Origin: Pseudosulfitobacter sp. DSM 107133
GTDB lineage: Bacteria > Pseudomonadota > Alphaproteobacteria > Rhodobacterales > Rhodobacteraceae
DNA length: 64,000 nt
Assembly: GCF_022788695.1 (NCBI RefSeq)
Contig: NZ_CP085154.1
Span: 496,001-560,000, forward strand
Direction of reading: 5' to 3'
The number at the start of each line of letters is the position of its first letter. Positions within the stretch are counted from its first letter, which is position 1. This document shows positions 1 to 7,960 of the stretch, one piece after another. Both the position numbers and the translations under genes were made by a program. Below the pieces are notes generated by a model. It worked only from the letters and a program-made list of their open reading frames with translations, searched no databases and was not told the DNA's origin.

Positions 1-19
1 TGGATGAGTTGGGAACCAG

Positions 20-51
20 CCTTGCAACCCGTAGCTGCACGTCTTGCAAGG
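20..51. repeat. 8-bp inverted repeat downstream of luxI
   Basis: CCTTGCAA at 20-27 pairs with TTGCAAGG at 44-51 around a 16-nt loop, about 50 bases past the luxI stop codon. It could form a hairpin at the 3' end of the luxR-luxI transcript. There is no clear U-tract, so a role as terminator is only an inference. Confidence 0.35.
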
Positions 52-100
52 CGATAAAGGCCACATTGTATCGAGGGGGGGCAATGGACCTTCGGACCCG

Positions 101-946
101 TTAACCGTGAGTGCCAGACGAATTCCTTTTGTCTACCATGCCGGCCTCGACCAGCAGGCCGGTCAGACGCTTGGCTGCTTCCAGTTCTTCCACGGTCGTG
201 GCGTCGGTGATCTGGTCAACGCAATACTCTTCCAGCAGTTGACGCATCTGCGTTTCTTGGCTGACCGTGGCGGCCTTGGGCGTGCGGACGGTTGGCACAT
301 GGTCGTCGGACAGTTCAAAGGCACGTTGATCGGAAACGAAGATGTCTCCTTTGATCCCTGCAAAGGCACGGATCTTGCCGATACGTTCATCCGAACAGTC
401 CAGCAGCGCGGCCATCGCCGAGACTTTGCCCATCGGCTTGGTCGAACCGACATAGCCGTATGGTGCGCAATCCGAACGTTTCAGCACCCGGTTCATCACC
501 GGATCAATCACCGTGACAATGTCCGAGATACCCGAATTCTTCGCATATTCCAGCGAGGCGGCCATCAGTTCGCATGTCGCATAGCTGACGGAATTGCGCG
601 AATTTCCGCGGTCAAGAATTTCGGTGTCGACGCAAAAGCGCGTTGATTCCCACAGCGTCGCGCTGCGCAGGGGCGGCTCGCCGTCCAGAATGTCGTGGAA
701 CACGTCGGACAGCATGTGCGGCCCTGTGGTTTGCAAGGCCCGAACACAGGACACAACATGCCCATCGTCGTTCAGCCCAATGACATAAGCCGGGTCAAGT
801 CCGTCAAACTGGTCGATTTCCTTGCCGTCGGTGATGTTTACATCCCATCCCAGCCGCTGACCGAACACCCGTGCACGCAATGCAAACATTTCGTCCAGGA
901 GTCGGCTGTAGCGATGCCGGTTAAGGCCGTCGATTACAATAATCAT
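101..946 (-). CDS. luxI: Acyl-homoserine-lactone synthase (LuxI family), long C-terminus
   Basis: It makes an N-acyl-homoserine lactone signal from S-adenosylmethionine and an acyl carrier. Starting at the MIIVIDG methionine, the family residues fall at almost their usual numbers: R24, F28, W34, D45, D48, R69, E100 and R103. That is why this start is preferred over one six codons upstream. The protein is 281 residues, while LuxI proteins are usually 190-230. About 70 extra residues follow the synthase domain and contain a possible helical stretch but no motif I recognise. The gene lies 83 bases downstream of luxR on the same strand, the usual quorum-sensing pair. I see no convincing lux box in the gap. 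The acyl chain cannot be told from sequence. Confidence 0.93.
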   Translation of the reverse strand: MIIVIDGLNRHRYSRLLDEMFALRARVFGQRLGWDVNITDGKEIDQFDGLDPAYVIGLNDDGHVVSCVRALQTTGPHMLSDVFHDILDGEPPLRSATLWESTRFCVDTEILDRGNSRNSVSYATCELMAASLEYAKNSGISDIVTVIDPVMNRVLKRSDCAPYGYVGSTKPMGKVSAMAALLDCSDERIGKIRAFAGIKGDIFVSDQRAFELSDDHVPTVRTPKAATVSQETQMRQLLEEYCVDQITDATTVEELEAAKRLTGLLVEAGMVDKRNSSGTHG

Positions 947-1029
947 GATTTTCTCCGCTACCAAATCGTTAAGCAGATCATCATGTTTTTAAGGCTTGGC
1001 GGCTATAAGGGAAATCCCGTAGCGGGGGC

Positions 1030-1737
1030 TTAGCTGGGATGGACCATTCCCAGACCAATCGCGCGCCCGACGGCCTGCGGCGTGGTCAATGCGCCCAGTT
1101 TGGAACGGCTAGACCGCAAATGCACTTCGACGGTGCGGTTTGATATCGACAGAATGTCGGCAATGTCTTGCTGGCTTTTCCCTGCGGCAACCCACTGCAA
1201 TATCTCAAGCTCGCGCGCGGAAAGGCTGGGATGGGTCAGCTTGCGGGTCAGCGCATGTGACTGAATGACGTTGTCATGCAGGTGAACAGCCGCAGTCTGT
1301 AATTCACCAAGGATCTTGGCCTTGAGCAGATCCCATTCCCGATCAGAACAGTTGCGTGTGACACTGAACAGCCCGACATCGCCATAAGGGCCGCGCACCG
1401 GCACTGTCAGGCCCTGTTCGGAAATCCCATGGTCACTCGCGGCGCGAAAGATGTCCTGGAACGTTCGTTCACCACGCAACCGCTGCCAGTCGACAGGGGC
1501 GATGCTGCGGCTGGCCAGCAGCAATGCAGGGTCGCGGTGTTGAAACCCTTCGTTGACATATTGTCGTTGCCATTCATCGGGATAGTTCACAAATCCGTGG
1601 ACGGTTTGCGCGATCGGATCCATGCCGGCATAGGCCGCATAGTCCAGTTCGTGGGCATCGCAGACTGAATCGAGAAACGACCTTAAGTTGTTCCCGGGAA
1701 AGGGCAGATTGCTTAGATCTATGACAGACAAAGGCAC
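1030..1737 (-). CDS. luxR: LuxR-family quorum-sensing regulator
   Basis: A 235-residue regulator with an N-terminal autoinducer-binding domain (about residues 20-155) and a C-terminal GerE/LuxR helix-turn-helix (about 170-230, beginning LSARELEILQWVAAGKS). Family ligand-pocket residues are visible: W and Y in the EWQRQYV stretch, D-P in HRDP, W in PVDW and G in HGISEQG. It should bind the lactone made by the adjacent LuxI and control target promoters. It sits directly upstream of luxI on the same strand, and the two may share a transcript. The 250 bases upstream hold no gene and no clear lux-box dyad. Confidence 0.93.
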   Translation of the reverse strand: MPLSVIDLSNLPFPGNNLRSFLDSVCDAHELDYAAYAGMDPIAQTVHGFVNYPDEWQRQYVNEGFQHRDPALLLASRSIAPVDWQRLRGERTFQDIFRAASDHGISEQGLTVPVRGPYGDVGLFSVTRNCSDREWDLLKAKILGELQTAAVHLHDNVIQSHALTRKLTHPSLSARELEILQWVAAGKSQQDIADILSISNRTVEVHLRSSRSKLGALTTPQAVGRAIGLGMVHPS

Positions 1738-1991
1738 CCTTTCTTGGCCTGCGTTAACAGAATGAGCATGAGCATTAATGTACGATAGTCTGCTTGCTGG
1801 GTGTCTAACGCAACAAGAAACAGCAAACTTGGCCGTTTCTGCCAGAACGCACCGTTTCCAATCTGGTAAACAGGGTCATTCCGGACAGTTTACAGCGGGC
1901 GCAAGATCGGGCGAACGACAGCCCCCAAAACAGGCACAGCGCTGGCGCAGGTTGATGTTTTCTGCATCAACACGGTTCAAGGTTGTTGCGG

Positions 1992-2552
1992 TTACAGGAC
2001 GGTAACGACGGTTCCGATTGGTACGCGGGCATACAGGTCGATGACATGTTCGTTCAACATGCGGATACAGCCGTTGCTGACGGACTGTCCGATGGTTTCA
2101 GGTGCGGTTGTGCCGTGAATGCGGAAATAGGTGTCTTTGCCGTTCTGGAACAAATACAGCGCCCGCGCGCCAAGCGGGTTATCGGCGCCGCCCGGCTGGA
2201 CATAGTCATTGTCCTTGAACCGGCCATAGGTCTTTGGGCTGCGCTCAATCATCTCGTCTGTGGGGCGCCAGGTGGGCCATTCCTTCTTGACGTCGATGGT
2301 GGCGGTGCCGGTAAATTCCAGCCCTGCGCGCCCCACGCCCACGCCATAGCGGATGGCGGTGCGCGGTTCGGTCACCCAATACAGGTAATAGCTGCGCGGC
2401 AGGATCAGAAGTTGACCGGGCAGGAATTCCTTTTTGATGTTCACGATTTGCGGCGTCGGATCGAACACGACCTGCTGTGCAATCGCCGGCACTGCAAGCT
2501 GGGCCGTGACCGGGGCGGCAAGGGCAGAGGCAATGAATGTACGGCGGCGCAT
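1992..2552 (-). CDS. L,D-transpeptidase (YkuD family)
   Basis: Periplasmic enzyme that forms 3-3 peptidoglycan crosslinks or attaches proteins to peptidoglycan. The YkuD catalytic motif is intact: HGTTAPETIG followed by SNGCIRM, with the nucleophile Cys near residue 162 of 186. The N-terminus MRRRTFIASALAAP has a twin-arginine-like start and an Ala-rich signal sequence. The start is placed at this MRRR methionine because the seven residues before it would bury the signal. The gene stands alone between luxR and two very small genes. Its exact substrate is unknown. Confidence 0.9.
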   Translation of the reverse strand: MRRRTFIASALAAPVTAQLAVPAIAQQVVFDPTPQIVNIKKEFLPGQLLILPRSYYLYWVTEPRTAIRYGVGVGRAGLEFTGTATIDVKKEWPTWRPTDEMIERSPKTYGRFKDNDYVQPGGADNPLGARALYLFQNGKDTYFRIHGTTAPETIGQSVSNGCIRMLNEHVIDLYARVPIGTVVTVL

Positions 2553-2688
2553 GGCAGGCTCCTGAAATGTCACATAGAGAATTGTACCACTTTTGTCGGT
2601 TTTGGTACGGATTTCAAGAGGTCACGAGGGTGCTGGCATCTCTGGAACCATCGCAAGACGGCATTCGACCCTCGGTCAGGGGGTTGTC

Positions 2689-2871
2689 TCAATACCGATC
2701 CCGTATGTGGTCATTATAGAAAGACCCTTTTGAGTGCGCACTTAGAAAGGCATCATATACACCCCTCGGAACGTTGGGGTAATCATAACGACCACTGTCG
2801 TGGAACCAAATTGATAAGGTTCCGCCGCTCCAGTCGATTGCAGATATCGCAGACGAATTTACGTATGGCAT
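2689..2871 (-). CDS. KTSC-domain small protein
   Basis: A 60-residue protein that is essentially one KTSC domain (PF13619). The visible pattern is SSAISAIDW near the N-terminus, a Gly/Tyr-rich strand around HDSGRYDY, then VPRGVYDAFLSAHSKGSFYN and the terminal HIRDRY. The start at MPYVNSS is favoured by a GAGG ribosome-binding site seven bases upstream. KTSC domains occur alone in many bacteria and phages, and some are fused to lysyl-tRNA synthetases. No function is established, so none is assigned. A weakly similar-sized gene follows upstream on the same strand. Confidence 0.8.
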   Translation of the reverse strand: MPYVNSSAISAIDWSGGTLSIWFHDSGRYDYPNVPRGVYDAFLSAHSKGSFYNDHIRDRY

Positions 2872-2929
2872 GTCTTGCCTCGCGTTGTGTGAAAGTGAAA
2901 TGGGCGGACCAGAAGCCCGCCCATTCATT

Positions 2930-3115
2930 TCATGCGTGTTGGATCAACTTCCACGTGACAGCTTGCCGGTTGTACGGTGGCATCACATTGCTTTTGGCGA
3001 TTGGAGCCGTCGTCGTTGGCGTTGACATTGCTTGCCAAACACCACTTTCCGGGCAGCGCTCGCCTGTGCGGGCGGTTGTTCCAATTGGAGCTTTCTGCTT
3101 TGCAAATATATTCAT
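2930..3115 (-). CDS. Small hypothetical protein, 61 aa
   Basis: A 61-residue protein with a basic N-terminus, a central PESGVWQ stretch containing the only cysteine, and a C-terminus ending VTWKLIQHA. A good ribosome-binding site (AAGG, about nine bases upstream) supports it as a real gene. It is separated from the KTSC gene by 58 bases on the same strand, so the two may be co-transcribed. I do not recognise the family with certainty; the PxSGxW pattern recalls small proteins scattered in proteobacteria. No transmembrane segment is apparent. Confidence 0.55.
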   Translation of the reverse strand: MNIFAKQKAPIGTTARTGERCPESGVWQAMSTPTTTAPIAKSNVMPPYNRQAVTWKLIQHA

Positions 3116-3164
3116 CGATCAGACCTTTCGTCTGTTAAGGTTAACGATCGAGGAACGGATGCAA

Positions 3165-3381
3165 GAACACCACATTCGAGGCACCCGCCCTCCCGGTTAT
3201 AACTGACGCAGTAGAAACGGCATGTCAATGGATATTGTGTGGGTTGGTTGTGCAACCCCAATATCCGGTGGGCGCCCATATATTCGAGTTTGGCTCCTAC
3301 GTGGAAGTTATCCACAAAAAAACCTCCGCAGTTGCGGAGGCTTTTTCGTTCAAGTCACTGGGTGCCTCGAATGTGGTGTTC
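3165..3381. repeat. 22-bp perfect inverted repeat bounding a 217-bp unit
   Basis: The 22 bases at 3165-3186 are the exact reverse complement of 3360-3381. The arms begin GAACACCACATTCG and end GAGGCACCC. The 173 bases between them hold a second imperfect stem (GGATATTG at 3230-3237 with CAATATCC after it) and the hairpin terminator at 3323-3345. The similarity stops exactly at the arm ends. It could be a miniature inverted-repeat element or a structured RNA locus. Confidence 0.7.
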
Positions 3382-3528
3382 CCGATAATTGACTCAGAAA
3401 TGTGAGCCTTACAAGAGTCTATTTTGCAACACATATGGACTTACCCACAACATATTGTGTTTTATCCCCAGGCTGGCACAACGGCGGGGTGGGAATTGCT
3501 TTTGCACCTTTCCGGAAAGTTATCCACA
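3308..3528 (+). other. Cluster of DnaA-box-like 9-mers
   Basis: Two exact TTATCCACA boxes lie at 3308-3316 and 3520-3528. Two one-mismatch versions, TTACCCACA at 3441-3449 and TTATCCCCA at 3462-3470, lie between them, all on the same strand. The following 80 bases (about 3545-3630) are AT-richer than the surroundings. This arrangement is typical of replication origins or DnaA-regulated promoters. No dnaA, hemE or parAB gene is nearby to support a chromosomal origin. Confidence 0.4.
3323..3345. terminator. Strong intrinsic terminator hairpin
   Basis: CCTCCGCA at 3323-3330 pairs with TGCGGAGG at 3333-3340, followed by CTTTTT and preceded by a run of seven A residues. It can therefore terminate in either direction. 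On the plus strand no gene precedes it for over 1 kb, which suggests that a short non-coding transcript may end here. Confidence 0.8.
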
Positions 3529-3715
3529 AGTTCTAGCCATTCTCCCTAGTAGTAAAGTCGTAGGAAAAATTTTTGAGTGGAAAACCAATTACTTTCTTTC
3601 TGAAGCTGCGATTGATCTTTACCAAGTACAGCCAAGCGCCTTCCCGGGACCCAAACGCAAACAAAAAAGGCCCTACATAAGCGTTGCACCCGTTGAGTTT
3701 TGCCACAGGCAAAAA
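3382..3715. other. Gene-free AT-richer stretch before the ettA 3' end
   Basis: Apart from the DnaA-box-like sites at 3441-3528, I see no coding potential or clear promoter here. The region around 3545-3630 has several A/T runs. It lies between the 3' end of ettA and the bidirectional terminator. Confidence 0.5.
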
Positions 3716-5371
3716 TTAACGGGAAAACTTCTTGTGCTTCAGGCGCTTGGGTTCCAGCGCGTCGGCACCGAGGCGGCGTTTCTTGTCTTCTTCGTAGTCT
3801 TCGAAGTTGCCCTCGAACCATTCCACGTGTGCCTCGCCTTCGAAGGCCAGGATGTGTGTGCAGATCCGGTCAAGGAAGAAACGGTCGTGCGAGATGACCG
3901 CGGCGCAGCCGCCGAAATCCACCAGCGCATCTTCGAGCGCGCGCAGGGTTTCGACGTCCAGGTCGTTGGTCGGTTCGTCGAGCAGCAGCACGTTGCCGCC
4001 CTCTTTCAGCAGGCGCGCCATGTGGACGCGGTTGCGTTCACCGCCCGAGAGCAGGCCGACTTTTTTCTGCTGGTCGCCGCCCTTGAAGTTGAACGACGAG
4101 CAATAGGCACGGCTGTTCACTTCGGCGTTGCCGAGCGAGATCAGTTCCGCCCCGCCCGAGATCGCCTGCCAGACGTTGTCGTCGGCGTTCAGGTCGTCGC
4201 GCGACTGGTCGACATAGGACAGCTCGACCGTGTCGCCGAATTCGATGGTGCCTTCGTCGGGCTTTTCCTGACCTGTCAGCATCTTGAACAGGGTGGATTT
4301 ACCCGCGCCGTTGGGGCCGATCACGCCGACGATGCCGCCGGGGGGCAGGGAGAAGTCCAGCCCGTCGATCAGCTGCTTGTCACCCATGTGCTTTTTCAGG
4401 CCGCTGACCTCGATCACCTTGTTGCCCAGACGGGGGCCGTTGGGGATGACGATCTGGGCATAGGCCAGTTTTTCGCGCTCGGAGGTTTCCAGCAGGTCGT
4501 TGTAGGAGTTGATCCGTGCCTTGGACTTGGCCTGACGCGCCTTGGCGCCCTGCCGCATCCACTGCAATTCGCGTTCCAGCGTCTTTTGCTTGGATTTGTC
4601 TTCACGCGATTCCTGCTCAAGCCGTTTGGCTTTCTGTTCCAGCCATGCGGAATAGTTGCCCTCGTAGGGGACGCCGCGGCCACGGTCCAGTTCCAGGATC
4701 CAGCTGGTGATGTCGTCCAGAAAGTACCGGTCGTGGGTGACGATCAGGATCGTGCCCTTGTAGTTGATCAGGTGCTGTTGCAGCCAGGCGATGGTTTCCG
4801 CATCCAGGTGGTTGGTCGGTTCGTCCAGCAGCAGCATGTCGGGCGCTTCCAGCAACAGCTTGCACAGGGCCACGCGGCGGGCTTCACCGCCGGACAGGTC
4901 CTGAATGCGCGCATCATCGGCGGGGCACCGCAGCGCTTCCATCGACACGTCGATCTGGCTGTCCAGATCCCACAGGTTCTCGGCGTCGATCTGGTCTTGC
5001 AGCGCCGCCATTTCGTCGGCGGTCTCGTCCGAGTAGTTCATCGCCAGTTCGTTGTAGCGGTCCAGCTTGGCCTTTTTGCCGGCCACACCCAGCATGACGT
5101 TTTCACGCACGCTCAGGCTTTCGTCCAGCTTGGGTTCCTGCGGCAGGTAACCCACGCGCGCGCCTTCGGCGGCCCAGGCCTCGCCGGTGAAATCCTTGTC
5201 CATGCCGGCCATGATCTTCAGCAGGGTGGATTTACCCGCGCCGTTGACCCCGACAACGCCGATCTTGACGCCGGGAAGGAAGTTCAGGTGGATGTTTTCA
5301 AATGTCTTCTTGCCGCCCGGATAGGTCTTGGAGACCCCGGACATGTGGTAAACGTACTGATAGGCCGCCAT
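3716..5371 (-). CDS. ettA: Energy-dependent translational throttle protein EttA (ABC-F)
   Basis: A 551-residue soluble ABC-F ATPase, close to the usual length of about 555. It has two nucleotide-binding domains: Walker A GVNGAGKST near residue 40 and GPNGAGKST near 350. The signature sequences are LSGGEARRVAL and LSGGERNRVHM, with Walker B motifs LLLDEPTNHLD and LLLDEPTNDLD. A charged alpha-helical P-site tRNA interaction linker (roughly residues 245-305) joins them. EttA binds the ribosomal E site and gates early elongation according to ATP/ADP level. There is no transmembrane domain. It appears to be a single-gene unit. Confidence 0.96.
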   Translation of the reverse strand: MAAYQYVYHMSGVSKTYPGGKKTFENIHLNFLPGVKIGVVGVNGAGKSTLLKIMAGMDKDFTGEAWAAEGARVGYLPQEPKLDESLSVRENVMLGVAGKKAKLDRYNELAMNYSDETADEMAALQDQIDAENLWDLDSQIDVSMEALRCPADDARIQDLSGGEARRVALCKLLLEAPDMLLLDEPTNHLDAETIAWLQQHLINYKGTILIVTHDRYFLDDITSWILELDRGRGVPYEGNYSAWLEQKAKRLEQESREDKSKQKTLERELQWMRQGAKARQAKSKARINSYNDLLETSEREKLAYAQIVIPNGPRLGNKVIEVSGLKKHMGDKQLIDGLDFSLPPGGIVGVIGPNGAGKSTLFKMLTGQEKPDEGTIEFGDTVELSYVDQSRDDLNADDNVWQAISGGAELISLGNAEVNSRAYCSSFNFKGGDQQKKVGLLSGGERNRVHMARLLKEGGNVLLLDEPTNDLDVETLRALEDALVDFGGCAAVISHDRFFLDRICTHILAFEGEAHVEWFEGNFEDYEEDKKRRLGADALEPKRLKHKKFSR

Positions 5372-5461
5372 GGGACCCTCCTTGCCGATGCGTGGAATTG
5401 TCTGGTGTCTTAGGCTGCGGCGCGCGACTTGGCAAACAGGTTTGATGTATGGGCGCGCAAT

Positions 5462-6286
5462 CTAGTCGGTCTGCGGGGCCAGCCAGATTTCCAGCAGGTT
5501 GGGGCGCGCTATCAAGCCGGCCTGCGAAAAGTCGTTTACCAGCACATCCGCCCCGTCCAGCCGCGCCGACAGATCGCGGGCCAGCCAGCGGGCATTTTCT
5601 GCATAATCGGGGCTGTAGTACCGGATCTGTGTCATGGAAGGGCCGCGTGCCACCTCTTCGCCGCCCTGTGCGCCCCCTGCGATGTCCCAGCCGTTTTCGG
5701 CCAGATCAGCGGCGATTGCGCGCGATGTGGTGCGGGTTACGGGCGGGGTGAATTGCAGATGAACCAATGGCGGTGCCGATGCTGGCCCGCCAACAATGAC
5801 AGGCTCGTCCGGGACAGTTGCGCCAGTGGTGTCGGTATCCTGAGGGGTCGGCAGGGCAGGGGTGTGGGATGGATCGGGCGCATTGGAGGATACGGAAAAG
5901 CTGTTGCCGTGTTGCCCGCTTTCAAAGCGCGCCTTGCAGACTGTCGGGGGTTCCTCAAGAATGGTGCGCCAACACGGCGGTGACGGTGTGCGTCCTGTCA
6001 TTTGCAGGACGCTGTCAAAAGCACAGAACAGGATCAGCCCAAAGACCACCACGAACATCCAGCCCAGAACGGCTTTGGTCAGCGGATTGGACACGACAAA
6101 GGTCAGCACTGTCGCAATCAGACCAAACCCGAGAATATAGATCGCCAGCGTTATGACGTTCTGTCCGCCCCCCATCCAGCTGACAGCCACCGCACCGGCG
6201 GCGACCACGCCCAGCCCGGTCATGATCAGGATTGCACCGGCACGATTGATCTTGAGAAGCGATTGCAGGAAATCTATCGGGGCCAT
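5462..6286 (-). CDS. Hypothetical membrane protein with soluble C-terminal domain
   Basis: 274 residues. Three hydrophobic segments occupy roughly residues 14-36, 43-66 and 69-92. A Pro/Thr-rich linker follows, then a C-terminal domain with IRYYSPDYAENARWLARDLS and NLLEIWLAP. The start at MAPIDFLQSL is chosen because AAGGAC lies seven bases upstream; an earlier methionine adds 18 residues without a site. I do not recognise a family. The C-terminal domain faintly resembles LytR-C-like alpha/beta folds, which is only an impression. It lies between ettA and nadD, divergent from nadD. Confidence 0.75.
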   Translation of the reverse strand: MAPIDFLQSLLKINRAGAILIMTGLGVVAAGAVAVSWMGGGQNVITLAIYILGFGLIATVLTFVVSNPLTKAVLGWMFVVVFGLILFCAFDSVLQMTGRTPSPPCWRTILEEPPTVCKARFESGQHGNSFSVSSNAPDPSHTPALPTPQDTDTTGATVPDEPVIVGGPASAPPLVHLQFTPPVTRTTSRAIAADLAENGWDIAGGAQGGEEVARGPSMTQIRYYSPDYAENARWLARDLSARLDGADVLVNDFSQAGLIARPNLLEIWLAPQTD

Positions 6287-6422
6287 GAAACGTCCTTGGG
6301 TCGGGTCAATGGACGAAGGGTAAAGCCAAAGCCGCGCCAAGCGTTAATGGTTTTTGCGCCGTGCTGCGCGGGGGGCTGTGTATCTGGTGGTTGATTGACC
6401 CCGCACAGTCGGGCAACAAGCA

Positions 6423-7031
6423 ATGATGAACAGCGCACACCCCTTTGCCAGACCGGGCCAGACCATCGGATTGTTGGGCGGATCATTCGATCCGGCCCAC
6501 GCAGGACATGCGCATATCACCCGCGAGGCGCTGAAGCGGTTTGATCTGGATTGCGTGTGGTGGCTGGTCAGCCCGGGCAATCCGCTCAAGACCCAGGGGC
6601 CGGCCCCGCTGGACAAGCGCATGGCGCAGGCGCGGCGGGTCATGCAGCACCCGCGAGTGCGCGTAACCGACATCGAGGCGCAGCTGGGCACGCGCTATAC
6701 GGCACAAACGCTCAAGGCGTTGCAGGCCCGCTATCGGGGGGTGCGTTTTGTCTGGCTGATGGGGGCGGACAATCTGGCGCAGTTCCATCTGTGGCAGGAC
6801 TGGCAGTGGATCATGGCAAATGTTCCGGTTGGGGTGCTGGCCCGTCCGGGTGACCGGATTTCGGCACGGATGAGTCCGGCGGCGCGGTTGTTTGCGCCTT
6901 ACCGGATTGCGGGACGGCATTCGCATCTGCTGGGGCGGGCGGATGCGCCTGCATGGTGTTTCGTCAATGTGCCCATGGTGGCGCAGTCCTCCAGCGCGAT
7001 CCGCGCGGCGGGCGGCTGGTCATCTTCGTAG
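6423..7031 (+). CDS. nadD: Nicotinate-nucleotide adenylyltransferase
   Basis: It transfers AMP from ATP to nicotinate mononucleotide in NAD synthesis. The nucleotidyltransferase motif [14 protein letters not shown] is at residues 19-32, and the SSAIRA stretch near the C-terminus corresponds to the family SSSxIR motif. [13 protein letters not shown], typical of NadD, lies near residue 115. Length 202 fits. The gene overlaps the last 12 bases of the convergent EamA transporter gene. In many Rhodobacteraceae nadD is next to rsfS, which is absent here. Confidence 0.94.
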   Translation: MMNSAHPFARPGQTIGLLGGSFDPAHAGHAHITREALKRFDLDCVWWLVSPGNPLKTQGPAPLDKRMAQARRVMQHPRVRVTDIEAQLGTRYTAQTLKALQARYRGVRFVWLMGADNLAQFHLWQDWQWIMANVPVGVLARPGDRISARMSPAARLFAPYRIAGRHSHLLGRADAPAWCFVNVPMVAQSSSAIRAAGGWSSS

Positions 7032-7877
7032 GCGGGCTGACGTCACGCCTGCGCCGACAATAAGCGCCAGCCCCAGCCATGTCAGCACATCGGGCAGGGC
7101 GCCGAATATTGCCCAGCCCAGACCAACAGCGGCCAGCAGTTGGAAATAGACCAGCGGCGCCAGTTGCGTGGCGGGGGCAATGCGGTTGGCATAAAGCAGA
7201 AGCAGGTTGCCCAAAAGCGACCCCGCCGCGCTGAGCACTGTCAGGCCCGCCACGGTGACGCTTGCGGGCGGCAAATTTGCCAGACCGAAGGGCAGCAACG
7301 CCAGTGCAGCAATCGCAAATTGGGTAAAGGCCAGTGCCACCGGAGCACCAAGGCCGGCCAACCAGCGCGATGCGGTCAGAAACACGCCATAGCAGGTGCC
7401 CGCCGCAACCGCCCAAAGCAGCCCCGCACCGCCGCCGAAACCGGGGCGCACCACGATCACGACGCCCGCAAACCCCAGCGCAATCAGCGCGACCCGCAGC
7501 CCCGTGACCCGCTCGCGCAGCACCAGCGCACCCAGGGCAAAGCTGATCAGCGGGCCAATGAAGAAGGCGGCAAAGACATCGGCCACGTCCTCGGTGCGCA
7601 GCGCCATCTGGATGCAGGTGATACCACCCGCCAGCACCAGGGCCCGCAGCCAGATGCGCCAGTTGCCCAGCAGCGCAAAGGCACTGCGTGGCACAAAGGG
7701 TGCGATCATCGCTGCGGCCAGAAAAAACCGCGAGGATGCGACCCACAAGGGCGATGCGCCATGGACGGAGGTCAGCAGTTTTCCTGCGCTGTCTCCCAAT
7801 GGGATCAACGACATGGCGACAAACATGATCAGGGCAGCGCGTTGCATGGGCCGGCTGCTAACACGCGGGCGGGGCAT
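7020..7877 (-). CDS. EamA/DMT-family transporter
   Basis: An inner-membrane permease of the drug/metabolite transporter superfamily, with about ten hydrophobic segments in two EamA repeats of about five helices each. Of the candidate starts, MPRPRVSSR is reported; MQRAALIMF, ten residues on, is equally possible since neither has a strong ribosome-binding site. The C-terminal end overlaps nadD by 12 bases, tail to tail, and the gene diverges from dacB. The substrate cannot be deduced. Confidence 0.87.
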   Translation of the reverse strand: MPRPRVSSRPMQRAALIMFVAMSLIPLGDSAGKLLTSVHGASPLWVASSRFFLAAAMIAPFVPRSAFALLGNWRIWLRALVLAGGITCIQMALRTEDVADVFAAFFIGPLISFALGALVLRERVTGLRVALIALGFAGVVIVVRPGFGGGAGLLWAVAAGTCYGVFLTASRWLAGLGAPVALAFTQFAIAALALLPFGLANLPPASVTVAGLTVLSAAGSLLGNLLLLYANRIAPATQLAPLVYFQLLAAVGLGWAIFGALPDVLTWLGLALIVGAGVTSARLRR

Positions 7878-7960
7878 TGGGAATGCACCACGTTTCTGTG
7901 ATTGGAAACGCTTTGATTGCGGCTTGTCCATCGCTTTGCGCCAAGGCTATTCTGCGGCCC

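Noticed and set aside
961..1029. lux box between luxR and luxI
   Set aside because: No convincing 18-20 base dyad could be found in the 83-base gap or upstream of luxR.
2941..2960. parS-like CACGTG near 2950
   Set aside because: Flanking bases do not match TGTTNCACGTGNAACA closely enough.
3187..3320. Possible tRNA or known small RNA between the inverted repeats
   Set aside because: A TTCGAG stretch and stems are present, but no cloverleaf closes and no 6S, SRP RNA or tmRNA consensus is recognisable.
3389..5413. Long plus-strand open frame opposite ettA
   Set aside because: It is the antisense shadow of ettA; the ABC motifs are on the minus strand.
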